Source of the DNA: Haloarcula amylovorans
GTDB taxonomy: Archaea > Halobacteriota > Halobacteria > Halobacteriales > Haloarculaceae
NCBI RefSeq assembly: GCF_004681185.1
Contig: NZ_SRIF01000001.1
Location: forward strand, 186,001 to 250,000
Direction of reading: 5' to 3'
DNA length: 64,000 nucleotides
Part shown: positions 45,280-55,419 of the stretch, in pieces
Numbering within the stretch: the first letter of the stretch is position 1
Layout of the letters: each line of letters opens with the position of its first letter
Position numbers and translations under genes: made by a program
The notes under the pieces: model-generated
The model's input: only the letters and a program-made list of their open reading frames with translations
Databases searched by the model: none
Told to the model about the DNA's origin: nothing

Positions 45280-46590
45280 GTGACCGACGCAGCCGACGCG
45301 ACCTCGCTTACCGATCTCATCAAGAACGAAGAGTTTCTCGCCCTCGCGAGCACCGCATTCGCCCGTAGCCAGGCCTACTCTACCATCCTCATCGCCCTCG
45401 CCATGTATGCCGACCTTTTCGGGACATCCGGCACCGTCGAGGGCCTCTTCGGCACCGTGTTCGCCCTCACACAGTTCCTCATCGTCCTCCCGCTCGGACG
45501 AGTCGTCGACACCGGCAACTCCAAGCGATACCTCCTCGCCGGTCTGTTCCTCAATATCGCGATCTTCACCGGCTTCACCTTCGTCACCGCTGTCGAACAC
45601 GTCCTCGTCCTTCGTGCCCTCCAGGGTATCGGTGCCAGTCTCCTCTGGATTACCGGCAGCACTGTCGTCGGCGAAATCAGCCCCGACGGCAAACGCGGGC
45701 TGTGGCTCGGCAGCTACAACCAGGTGGCCGCCGTGAGCAGTCTCGCGGGGACAATCTTCGGTGGACTGCTCCTCTATACCTACGGCTTTCAGACCACCTA
45801 CACCGTTCTCGTCGTCGTCACCTCGCTCGCCACCCTCTCGGTCTATCGGTTCCTCCGCGACAACCCCGGACAGCAAGCGGACACCGCAGAGACATCCGGA
45901 CTCGATACGCTCAGAACGCTCCTGCAACGCCCGGCTATTCGTGCCCTCGTCTCCTTCCGCTTCGGGTTCAGCGTCGCGAAGATGGCTGTCATCATCTTCT
46001 TACCCATCTATGCGAAGACGCAGTTCGGCATCAACCCGCTCGCTATCGGTGGCATCCTCGCCGGCGGGAAGCTCACGAAATCCCTGCTACAAGGCCGTAT
46101 GGGGACCCTCATCGACCACGCGGAGCACCGATACAAGTTCGTGTTCGCCGGAGCAGCCGTCTACGCGGTCGGCATCGTCTTCATCCCGTTAGCCGGGTCC
46201 GCGACGCAGTTCCTTTCGACGGTCTCCCTGTCGGCAGCCGGGCGAACGATGGTGCTCCCGCCGGCGTTCTTCGGGCTCTTCGCCGCCTACAGCGTCCTCG
46301 GCATCGGCGACAGTATCCGGCTGCCCGCGAGCATGACGCTGTTCGTCGAAGAGGGGGAACGAGTGGACGCCGTCGCGGGCAGTTTCTCGCTGCGGTCGCT
46401 CTCCTGGAAGATTGGACAACTGATCGGACCGGTGGCAGTCGGTGCGATCTGGGAAGTCACGTCGGCGCTGGTCGCGTTTTGGGTGGCCGCGGGCTGTGCC
46501 GGCGCTGCTGCGGTGGCGTTCGTGGCGATGGCGATTCGAACGACTCGCCGAGAACAGCCGGCATCGACGGCTGTCCGGTCGGCGGACTGA
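45280..46590 (+). CDS. Major facilitator superfamily transporter
   Basis: This 436-residue MFS protein has about twelve hydrophobic segments. The loop 2-3 motif is represented by PLGRVVDTGNSKRYL, and motif C-like glycines follow in helix 5. The start is GTG 45280, just after a short acidic N-terminus. Codon use looks slightly different from its neighbours (many CTC leucines, low CTG), which may indicate a different history but is weak evidence. It converges with gatB; the 141-nt gap between the stops is hairpin-rich. Confidence 0.78.
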   Translation: MTDAADATSLTDLIKNEEFLALASTAFARSQAYSTILIALAMYADLFGTSGTVEGLFGTVFALTQFLIVLPLGRVVDTGNSKRYLLAGLFLNIAIFTGFTFVTAVEHVLVLRALQGIGASLLWITGSTVVGEISPDGKRGLWLGSYNQVAAVSSLAGTIFGGLLLYTYGFQTTYTVLVVVTSLATLSVYRFLRDNPGQQADTAETSGLDTLRTLLQRPAIRALVSFRFGFSVAKMAVIIFLPIYAKTQFGINPLAIGGILAGGKLTKSLLQGRMGTLIDHAEHRYKFVFAGAAVYAVGIVFIPLAGSATQFLSTVSLSAAGRTMVLPPAFFGLFAAYSVLGIGDSIRLPASMTLFVEEGERVDAVAGSFSLRSLSWKIGQLIGPVAVGAIWEVTSALVAFWVAAGCAGAAAVAFVAMAIRTTRREQPASTAVRSAD

Positions 46591-46731
46591 GCAACCTCGA
46601 AAAATCTGGACCAACGAAGCCGCCTCGTGGAGTTTCGCTCCGTCGCGGCGGTGAAAGCACTCGTTTCGCTTCACGGCTTCGCCGTTCAGCGTTTCGAGGT
46701 CGCGTAGCGACCTCGCTTCGGCTACGGCGCG
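46591..46731. terminator. Hairpin-rich region between convergent MFS and gatB genes
   Basis: A perfect 8-bp stem GAGGTCGC/GCGACCTC with a 3-nt loop lies at 46696-46714, and imperfect GTGAA ... TTCAC and GGAG ... CTCC stems lie before it. Such a structure between two tail-to-tail genes suits bidirectional termination. There is no clear T run. Confidence 0.4.
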
Positions 46732-48249
<1,518 letters not shown>

Positions 48250-48546
48250 TACCCGCCGTTCGGGGGCCGCTGGCTAAAGGCTAACGACCCCCGGCTAGTA
48301 GGTGTCGTGTTCTTTCTTTTCCGAACGGAAATCGGCGGTTGTACTGGCGTCACAGTCGAGAACAGCCAGAAATCCCCACGCTCGGCCCTTCCGACTCGTT
48401 GTCGCCCAATTGGTGCTGTACACGTTTCGCCCAACCTCGCATGCCGAGCGCGAGGTCGGTATCTCTTTGAGGGGGTTTGAGACAAAAGGCGAGATTATTG
48501 CCGGGAGTCGCACGTTTAGTGCGGTCGGCAGTCGAATCTATCATGA
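48250..48546. other. 297-nt gap between gatB and the acyl-CoA ligase
   Basis: The gap has lower GC content than neighbouring genes. It holds the gatB promoter and presumably the ligase promoter. Short open frames on both strands (for example 48295-48513, minus) lack haloarchaeal composition and recognisable domains. I considered an insertion sequence remnant but see no transposase motifs or terminal repeats. Confidence 0.5.
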
Positions 48547-50160
48547 ATGAAAAAACAATTACTCGTGACCGATTTCCTCGATCGGGCCAGAACGTACTAC
48601 GGCGATTACGAGGCTATCGTGGGGGCAAACGACGAGCGCTTCACCTACGACGAGTTCGGCGACCGCGTCGACCGGTTCTCGGCGGCGCTCCAGGCGCGCG
48701 GTGTCGAGAAGGGTGACCGCGTCGCAATACTCGATCCGAATACACACTACCATCTCGAAGCGGCGTTTGGGACGATGCAGTGCGGTGCGATCCACGTGCC
48801 GCTGAACTACCGACTCACGCCATCTGATTACGAGTACCTCCTCTCGGACTCGGATGCGAGCGTCGTCTATGCGGACTACGAGTACGCCAGCAAGATCGAG
48901 ACAATACGCGACGAGATTCCCGCCGATGTCTTCGTGACGAACGACTCGGCTCCGGTGGAGGGCGACTGGATCGACTTCGAGTCGTTTCTATCGGTTGAAC
49001 CCGACGACTACGACCGCCCGGAGATGACCGAGGACGAGATAATCACCATCAACTACACCTCGGGAACGACCGGCGATCCAAAGGGTGTCTGCCGCACTCA
49101 TCGGACAGAGTCGTTGCACGCACACCTCGTGACTATCCACCACCACCTCACCGACGACGACATCTATCTATGGACGCTCCCGATGTTCCACGTCAACGGG
49201 TGGGGTCACATCTACGCCGTCACCGGTCGCGGCGCGAAACACGTCTGCACGCGCGGCGTAGACGCTGCGGAAGTGTTCGACGCTATCGACGCAGAGGACG
49301 TCTCCTTCCTCTGTTGTGCGCCCACCGTGTTGACAATCCTCGACGAGTATGCTGACGAGCACGACCCGGCGTTCAGCGGCGACAATCCAGTCCGCGTGAC
49401 CGCCGCCGGAAGCGCCCCGCCGAGTGCGACTATCCGGACCGTCGAAGACAAGTTCGGCTGGGAGTTCACGCAACTCTACGGTGCCACTGAGACCGGGCCG
49501 CTAATTGCAACCTCGGACGCCGACCGGTTGATCCCTGACGAAGGTGGACTTCGCTTCTCGCTGAAGCAGCGCCAAGGCGTCGCCCCGCTCGGGACCGAAC
49601 TCCGCGTCGTCGACGACGACGGGGGACAAGTCCCTCGCGACGACACCACCATCGGCGAGGTGGTCGTCCGTGGCAATCAGGTCATGGAGGAGTACTGGGA
49701 GAAACCCGACGAAACGCACGCGGCGTTTAACGATCGTCTCGAAGGGTGGTACCATACTGGCGACCTCGCCGTCGTCAACGAGGACGGCATGATCGCTATC
49801 CAGGATCGCAAGAAGGACATCATCATCTCTGGCGGTGAGAACATCTCCTCGGTCGAACTGGAGGACACGTTGTTCGACCACGAGGCCGTTGGCGACGTGG
49901 CGGTCATCCCCGCACCGTCCGAGAAATGGGGCGAGACGCCAAAGGCGTTCGTCGTCCCTGCTAACGGAGATGCCGAGAATCCCGGTGTTACTGCCGACGA
50001 ACTGACTGCGTTCACCCGCGAGCGCTTGGCCGACTACAAGATCGTCCACGAAATCACGTTCGTGGATACGATCCCGAAAACTGCGACCGGGAAGATCCAG
50101 AAGTACGAACTGCGCAAGCGCGAGTGGGACGACGAAGACGAGATGGTCGGGAAGGGGTAG
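48547..50160 (+). CDS. Acyl-CoA synthetase (AMP-forming)
   Basis: This 537-residue ANL-superfamily ligase activates a carboxylic acid with ATP and joins it to CoA. Motifs: P-loop YTSGTTGDPKGVC, substrate region YGATETGP, and the hinge and C-terminal core GWYHTGDLAVVNEDGMIAIQDRKKDIIISGGENIS ending in TATGKIQKYELR with the catalytic lysine. Chain-length preference is unknown (long- or medium-chain fatty acid is usual). ATG 48547 was chosen over ATG 48543, which is in another frame. Third-position GC is somewhat lower than in neighbouring genes. Confidence 0.87.
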   Translation: MKKQLLVTDFLDRARTYYGDYEAIVGANDERFTYDEFGDRVDRFSAALQARGVEKGDRVAILDPNTHYHLEAAFGTMQCGAIHVPLNYRLTPSDYEYLLSDSDASVVYADYEYASKIETIRDEIPADVFVTNDSAPVEGDWIDFESFLSVEPDDYDRPEMTEDEIITINYTSGTTGDPKGVCRTHRTESLHAHLVTIHHHLTDDDIYLWTLPMFHVNGWGHIYAVTGRGAKHVCTRGVDAAEVFDAIDAEDVSFLCCAPTVLTILDEYADEHDPAFSGDNPVRVTAAGSAPPSATIRTVEDKFGWEFTQLYGATETGPLIATSDADRLIPDEGGLRFSLKQRQGVAPLGTELRVVDDDGGQVPRDDTTIGEVVVRGNQVMEEYWEKPDETHAAFNDRLEGWYHTGDLAVVNEDGMIAIQDRKKDIIISGGENISSVELEDTLFDHEAVGDVAVIPAPSEKWGETPKAFVVPANGDAENPGVTADELTAFTRERLADYKIVHEITFVDTIPKTATGKIQKYELRKREWDDEDEMVGKG

Positions 50161-50237
50161 CGACCCGGCACGCACCGTTCGATACTGCGGTCCGACTGCC
50201 GTACAAGTATCAGTTCCGCTGTCAATGTCTGACGTAG

Positions 50238-50246
50238 GTATAAGTA
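50238..50246 (+). promoter_or_regulatory. TATA box of the smc operon
   Basis: GTATAAGTA centred about 28 nt before the ATG at 50270 predicts a leaderless transcript that starts with the coiled-coil gene. Confidence 0.6.
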
Positions 50247-50269
50247 CGCTCAACTGATGGGTTGTTGGT

Positions 50270-50611
50270 ATGTGTGGCAACCGCGTCGAGGAACTGGAAA
50301 CGCGCGTCCAAGAACTGGAGGCTTCTGTCGAGGGGCTGACCGACGAACTCGTCGAATGCAAAGTTCGGATTCGTGAACTTGAAAACGCCGTCGACGACGA
50401 CAGTGGCCTCGGCGGGGACGCCGAACACGCCGGTTCCGAGAGCGAGGCTGCAGCGGCCGAAACCGAGGCGTCGGCCGACGACGAGGAGATCATGACTCCG
50501 GAGTCCGACAACTCTAACACCGAGGATACCGAGGGGGCAGACAAGGAGGACGAGGCCGCGTCCGAGTCGGAGGGAGAAGACGACTCCGGCTCCGACATTA
50601 TCGTCGCGTAG
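50270..50611 (+). CDS. Small acidic coiled-coil protein upstream of smc (DUF7518-like)
   Basis: Residues about 5-42 of this 113-residue protein form a heptad-patterned coiled coil (RVEELETRVQELEASVEGLTDELVECKVRIRELENAV). The rest is a disordered tail of Glu, Asp, Ser and Ala. It lies 19 nt ahead of smc and looks like the first gene of the condensin operon. I recall a conserved haloarchaeal family (DUF7518) in this position, but not with certainty. It may associate with Smc or ScpA. Confidence 0.6.
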   Translation: MCGNRVEELETRVQELEASVEGLTDELVECKVRIRELENAVDDDSGLGGDAEHAGSESEAAAAETEASADDEEIMTPESDNSNTEDTEGADKEDEAASESEGEDDSGSDIIVA

Positions 50612-50630
50612 GAAGTCGGCCCACCACCGC

Positions 50631-53600
50631 ATGCATATCAAAGAGCTGGTCCTCGACAACTTCAAGAGCTTCGGGCGGAAGACCCGAATCCCGTTTTACG
50701 AAGATTTCACTACTATTAGCGGCCCGAACGGGTCGGGCAAGTCCAACATTATCGACGCCATCCTGTTCGCGCTCGGACTCGCCCGCACTTCGGGCATCCG
50801 CGCCGAGAAACTGACCGACCTCATCTACAATCCCGGCCACGCCGACGAGGACGCCGAGTACAACGGCGAACGGCAGGCAAGCGTCGAGGTCATCCTCGCC
50901 AACGACGACCGTACGCTCGAACGCGCGCAGGTCGTCAACGCCGCGGGCACCGAGGACGTCGGCGACGTGGACGAAATCGCCATCAAGCGCCGGGTTAAGG
51001 AGACCGAGGACAACTACTACTCCTATTACTACATCAACGGTCGCTCGGTCAACCTTTCGGACATTCAGGACCTCCTCGCGCAGGCGGGGGTGACGCCCGA
51101 GGGGTACAACGTCGTGATGCAGGGCGACGTGACCGAGATAATCAACATGACTGCTGGCTCTCGTCGGGAGATAATCGACGAGATTGCCGGCGTTGCCCAA
51201 TTCGACGCGAAGAAGGCCGACGCCTTCGAGGAACTGGAGGTCGTCGAAGAGCGCATCGGCGAGGCGGAACTGCGCATCGAGGAGAAGCAGGACCGTCTCG
51301 ACCAACTCGAAGACGAACGCGAGACGGCGCTCGAATATCAGTCCCTGCGCGAGGAGAAAGAGGAGTACGAGGGCTACCGCAAGGCCGCCGAACTCGAAGA
51401 GAAGCGTTCGGCACTCGACGCCGTCGAAGGTCGTATCGAGCAACTCGAAGACGAACTCGCGGACCTCCAGCGGGAACTCGACGAGCGACAGGGGAAGGTC
51501 GTCCGCCTCGAAGACGAACTCCACGCGCTCAATCAGGAAATCGAACAGAAGGGCGAGGACGAGCAACTCGCCATCAAGCGCGATATCGAGGAGATAAAGG
51601 GCGACATCTCGCGGCTCGGCGACAAGATCGACAACGCCGAGGAGGCCGTCGAGGACGCCGAGAACGAGCGCCGACAGGCGTTCGTCCAGATCGACCGCAA
51701 GCAAGAGACCATCGACGAGCTGGAGAGCGACATCCGCGAGACGAAAGTCGAGAAATCGAACGTCAAGGCCGATATCGCGAGCAAAGAGAGCGACCTCGCG
51801 GACGTCAAACAGCGCATCGACGACATCGGCGAGGAGTTCGAGGAGATAAAGGACGAACTCGAAGCCAAGCGCGACCGCCTCGAATCGCTGAAGAGCGAGC
51901 GCAACGACCTCCAGCGAGCGCAGGACCGACTGCTGGACGAGGCGCGTCGCCGCTCGAACGAAGAAGACGAGAAGCGAAATGCCATCGAGGAGGCCGAGGC
52001 GGAGATTCCCGACCTCGAAGCCGACATCGAGGACTTAGAGACGGAGTTAGAGAAAGCGCAGAAGAACAAGGAGACCATCGGCAGCGTCGTCGACGACCTC
52101 CGAGCGGAAAAGCGCGAACTCCAGTCGGACTTAGACGACCTCGAAGACGAGATTAGCGCCAAGCAACAGGAGTACGCCCAGCTCGAAGCGAAGGCCGGCC
52201 AGGACGGGGACTCCTCGTACGGGCGGGCCGTGACGGCCATTCTGAACGCCGGCCGCGAGGGCGTCCACGGTACCGTCGGGCAGTTGGGCGGCGTGGACCC
52301 CGAGTACGCCACCGCCTGTGAGACGGCGGCCGGCGGGCGACTCGCGCACGTCGTCGTGGACGACGACGGCGTCGGGCAATCGTGTATCGAGTATCTCAAA
52401 TCGCGCAACGCCGGGCGAGCGACGTTCCTGCCGATTACGCAGATGCAACGGCGTTCGCTCCCGTCGCTGCCGAGCGCCGACGGCGTGGTCGACTTCGCGT
52501 ACAACCTCGTGGACTTCGATCCCGACTATGCGGGCATCTTCGCGTACGTGCTCGGCGATACGGTTGTCGTCGACGACATGGAGACCGCTCGCGACCTGAT
52601 GGGCGACTACCGAATGGTCACGCTCGAAGGCGACCTCGTCGAGAAGAGCGGCGCGATGACTGGGGGCTCGTCCTCGGGGACGCGCTACTCTTTCTCGGGC
52701 GGGGCCGGCCAACTCGAACGGGTCGCGACGCGCATCAACGACCTCGAAGACCAGCGTGCGGACGTGCGCGACGACCTCAGAGATGTCGAGGAGCGCCTCG
52801 ACGACGCCCGGGACCGCGAGTCCGACGCGACCGAACAGGTCCGTGATATCGAGACGAGCATCGAGCGCAAACAGACCGCGTTCTCGGAGGCCAGAGAGCG
52901 CATCGAGAAACTCGAAAGCGACCTCGAAGAGATCGCCGACGACCGCGAGTCCGTCGCCGACGAGATGGACGAGTTGGAGGCCGAAATCGAGGCCAAGAAC
53001 GAGGAGATATCGGCCGTCGAAGCCGACATCGAGGAGCTAGAGGCGGAGGTGCAGGACTCCGAACTCCCCGACCTCACCGACGAGCGCGAGGCCATCCAGA
53101 GCGACATCGATGGCCTCGAAGACCGGATGGACGACTTGGACGCCCAGTTGAACGAACTGGAACTCGAAAAGCAGTACGCCGAAGACGCTATCGAAGACCT
53201 CCACGACGACATCGAGGCCGCCCAGAACCGCAAGGCCGAGAAGGAGGAAGCCATCGTCGAACTGGAGGAGCAGGTCGAGGAGAAGGAGGCGCTGAAAGCC
53301 GAGAAAGAGCAGGCGGTCGCCGACCTCGAAGACGAACTCGCAGACCTCAAAGAAGAGCGCGAGGAACTGCGCGAGGAGCTACAGGCGGCCAAGGAAGCCC
53401 GCGACGAACAGCAGTCGGCGGTCACCGATGTCGAACGTGACCTCGAAGACGAGCGGGAGGACGAGGAGCGACTCGACTGGGAGATCGACGAACTGGAAGC
53501 GCAGGTTGGCGACTACGACCCGGAGGACGTGCCCGACCACGACACCGTCGAAGCCGAGATCGAGCGCCTGACCGGCGAGATGGAGGCCTTAGAGCCGGTC

Positions 53601-54218
53601 AACATGCGCGCCATCGACGAGTACGACAGCGTGGCCGAGGACCTTTCTGCCCTCCAGGAACAGAAGGACACGCTCGTCGACGAAGCCGACGGTATCCGAG
53701 ACCGCATCGACACCTACGAAGCCCGGAAGAAGGAGACGTTCATGGACTCCTTCGACGAGATCAACGAGCAGTTCGAGGACATCTTCGAGCGCCTCTCGAA
53801 CGGAACGGGCCATCTCCACCTCGAAGACGAGGCGGACCCCTTCGAGGGCGGCCTGACGATGAAGGCCCAACCCGGCGACAAGCCCATCCAGCGGCTGAAC
53901 GCCATGTCCGGCGGCGAGAAATCCCTGACCGCACTCGCCTTTATCTTCGCCATCCAGCGACACAACCCCGCGCCGTTCTACGCGCTGGACGAGGTGGACG
54001 CCTTCCTCGACGCGGCCAACGCCGACCTCGTCGGCGAACTGGTAGACGAGCTAGCGGGCGAAGCCCAGTTCGTCGTCGTCTCGCACCGCTCGGCCCTGCT
54101 CGAACGCTCCGAGCGCGCCATCGGCGTGATGATGCAGGGCGACAACGTCAGCACCGTCACCGGTATCGACCTCTCGGGCGAGGGACCGGACGACGAGGAG
54201 GCGATAGCCGATGACTAG
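50631..54218 (+). CDS. smc: Chromosome segregation ATPase Smc
   Basis: This 1195-residue SMC has the ATPase head halves at both ends: Walker A G31-PNGSGKS-38, the signature LNAMSGGEKSLTALAF (about 1088-1103) and Walker B YALDEVDAFLD (about 1117-1127). Two long coiled coils flank a hinge at about 520-670 (SSYGRAVTAILNAGREGVHGTVGQL). It compacts and segregates the chromosome with ScpA. The N-terminal HIKELVLDNFKSFG is standard. The stop lies inside a duplicated ATGACT block shared with the scpA start, where an element has inserted. Confidence 0.95.
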   Translation: MHIKELVLDNFKSFGRKTRIPFYEDFTTISGPNGSGKSNIIDAILFALGLARTSGIRAEKLTDLIYNPGHADEDAEYNGERQASVEVILANDDRTLERAQVVNAAGTEDVGDVDEIAIKRRVKETEDNYYSYYYINGRSVNLSDIQDLLAQAGVTPEGYNVVMQGDVTEIINMTAGSRREIIDEIAGVAQFDAKKADAFEELEVVEERIGEAELRIEEKQDRLDQLEDERETALEYQSLREEKEEYEGYRKAAELEEKRSALDAVEGRIEQLEDELADLQRELDERQGKVVRLEDELHALNQEIEQKGEDEQLAIKRDIEEIKGDISRLGDKIDNAEEAVEDAENERRQAFVQIDRKQETIDELESDIRETKVEKSNVKADIASKESDLADVKQRIDDIGEEFEEIKDELEAKRDRLESLKSERNDLQRAQDRLLDEARRRSNEEDEKRNAIEEAEAEIPDLEADIEDLETELEKAQKNKETIGSVVDDLRAEKRELQSDLDDLEDEISAKQQEYAQLEAKAGQDGDSSYGRAVTAILNAGREGVHGTVGQLGGVDPEYATACETAAGGRLAHVVVDDDGVGQSCIEYLKSRNAGRATFLPITQMQRRSLPSLPSADGVVDFAYNLVDFDPDYAGIFAYVLGDTVVVDDMETARDLMGDYRMVTLEGDLVEKSGAMTGGSSSGTRYSFSGGAGQLERVATRINDLEDQRADVRDDLRDVEERLDDARDRESDATEQVRDIETSIERKQTAFSEARERIEKLESDLEEIADDRESVADEMDELEAEIEAKNEEISAVEADIEELEAEVQDSELPDLTDEREAIQSDIDGLEDRMDDLDAQLNELELEKQYAEDAIEDLHDDIEAAQNRKAEKEEAIVELEEQVEEKEALKAEKEQAVADLEDELADLKEEREELREELQAAKEARDEQQSAVTDVERDLEDEREDEERLDWEIDELEAQVGDYDPEDVPDHDTVEAEIERLTGEMEALEPVNMRAIDEYDSVAEDLSALQEQKDTLVDEADGIRDRIDTYEARKKETFMDSFDEINEQFEDIFERLSNGTGHLHLEDEADPFEGGLTMKAQPGDKPIQRLNAMSGGEKSLTALAFIFAIQRHNPAPFYALDEVDAFLDAANADLVGELVDELAGEAQFVVVSHRSALLERSERAIGVMMQGDNVSTVTGIDLSGEGPDDEEAIADD

Positions 54219-54358
54219 CGAGGGGCGTGCGACCGAAGGGAGCGCGGCCCTCGGAGGCGAGCGGCGAGAGCCGCGAACAATAGCGAGAACCGGGCCGAAC
54301 GAAGTGAGGAGCGGCCCTCGGGCAAACCGAGCGGCGAACGGAGTGAACCGCGATGACT
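54209..54358. mobile_element. 142-bp palindrome-rich insertion between smc and scpA with 8-bp flanking direct repeats
   Basis: CGATGACT occurs at 54209-54216 (end of smc) and again at 54351-54358 (start of scpA). The interval contains GCGGCCCTCGG twice (54244-54254 and 54311-54321), GAACGAAGTGA (54297-54307) and CGAACGGAGTG (54335-54345); the last two are shared with the element near 40.1-40.35 kb. Removing one copy plus the insert would restore an ATGACTGA overlap of smc and scpA. This fits insertion of a small non-autonomous element with target duplication, but the element has no recognisable terminal repeats or gene. Confidence 0.55.
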
Positions 54359-54360
54359 GA
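54211..54360 (+). CDS. Repeat-derived linking ORF between smc and scpA (49 residues)
   Basis: ATG 54211, inside the smc stop region, opens an uninterrupted frame through the whole inserted element. It ends in a TGA that overlaps the scpA start, so both junctions overlap. The predicted peptide is Arg/Gly/Glu-rich and looks like translated repeat rather than a folded protein. It may simply let ribosomes run on to scpA. Confidence 0.25.
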   Translation: MTSEGRATEGSAALGGERREPRTIARTGPNEVRSGPRANRAANGVNRDD

Positions 54361-55375
54361 CGACGACATCCCCCTCGACATCACTGGCCACGAAGACCGC
54401 GAGCCGCCTAGCGGCTCGGAGTCGTCGAGCGGGGAGGGAAGCGACCCGCGAGACAGAGAGCGGCCGAGTGGTGCGGAGTCGTCACCGTTCGGAAGCGACT
54501 CGAACGAGAGCTCGGGAGATACCGACACCACCGACGACGTCGACCTTCTGACGGACAGCGAGGCGGACGGAGAGAACGACACGGACGACGACGAGGAGAA
54601 GGCCGAACCGGTCGAGGTGCTGGTGCAACTCGCCGACGACGGGGAGATCGACCCGTGGGACATCGACGTTGTGCGAGTCACCGATAAGTTCCTCGCGCGG
54701 ATCGACGAGAGCGACCTGCGGACCTCCGGCCGGGCGCTGTTCTACGCCTCGGTCCTCGTGCGGATGAAGAGCGACGCGATGCTCGGCGAGGACGAACCGG
54801 AGGAACCGATGGCAGAGCCGTGGGAGCAGGCGATGACCGAGGACGCTCCAATCGACCAACCGGACCCCTTCGCCTCGCTGGAGTCGGAGATGGACCGGCG
54901 ACTGGAGCGCCGACGCGCCCGCGGGATGCCGCGGACGCTGGACGAACTGGTCAGGGACCTGCGGGACGCCGAGCGGGATTCGTGGTGGAAAGAATCGCGC
55001 GAGTACGACACCAGCGACTCGCCGAAGGGGTTCCAGCGCGGGACACAGGAACTCGACTACCGCGGGGCCGACGACATGCGACTGGACGACGAGCCGTCGG
55101 CGGCCGACGTGACCGGCACCGCCCACGCCGAGAACATCGACAACATCATCGAGGACGTGCATGCCGCCGTCCGCGAGCACTACGAGAAAGGCCGCGAGGA
55201 AGTCCTCTATCGGGAGGTCCACCACGCCGGCGGGTCCCGAGTCGAGACGTTCCTCGGGTTGCTATTTCTGGCCCACCGCGGACAGGTCTGTCTCCAACAG
55301 GACGACCTCTTTGGCGACCTCTGGATTCAGGACCCGAGCGCGGTGAGCGGGTCCGAGGAAGCCGTCGCCGACTGA
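54353..55375 (+). CDS. scpA: Segregation and condensation protein ScpA
   Basis: This 340-residue kleisin partner bridges the Smc heads. The conserved part runs from about residue 80: EPVEVLVQLADDGEIDPWDIDVVRVTDKFLARIDESDLRTSGRALFYASVLVRMKSDAML. A helical and winged-helix end follows (VETFLGLLFLAHRGQVCLQQDDLFGDLWI). The N-terminal 75 residues are a low-complexity Ser/Glu/Asp tail encoded partly by short palindromes (GAGCCGC-CTA-GCGGCTC at 54401-54417). The ATG at 54353 is set by the former overlap with smc. No scpB is nearby. Confidence 0.87.
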   Translation: MTDDDIPLDITGHEDREPPSGSESSSGEGSDPRDRERPSGAESSPFGSDSNESSGDTDTTDDVDLLTDSEADGENDTDDDEEKAEPVEVLVQLADDGEIDPWDIDVVRVTDKFLARIDESDLRTSGRALFYASVLVRMKSDAMLGEDEPEEPMAEPWEQAMTEDAPIDQPDPFASLESEMDRRLERRRARGMPRTLDELVRDLRDAERDSWWKESREYDTSDSPKGFQRGTQELDYRGADDMRLDDEPSAADVTGTAHAENIDNIIEDVHAAVREHYEKGREEVLYREVHHAGGSRVETFLGLLFLAHRGQVCLQQDDLFGDLWIQDPSAVSGSEEAVAD

Positions 55376-55419
55376 GGGCAGAAACAGGTTCAAACGGGAC
55401 GAACCCGTAGAGAGGGGTA

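Noticed and set aside
48295..48513. Possible insertion sequence remnant upstream of the acyl-CoA ligase
   Set aside because: I saw a GC drop and a basic 72-codon frame but no transposase motif, terminal repeat or target duplication.
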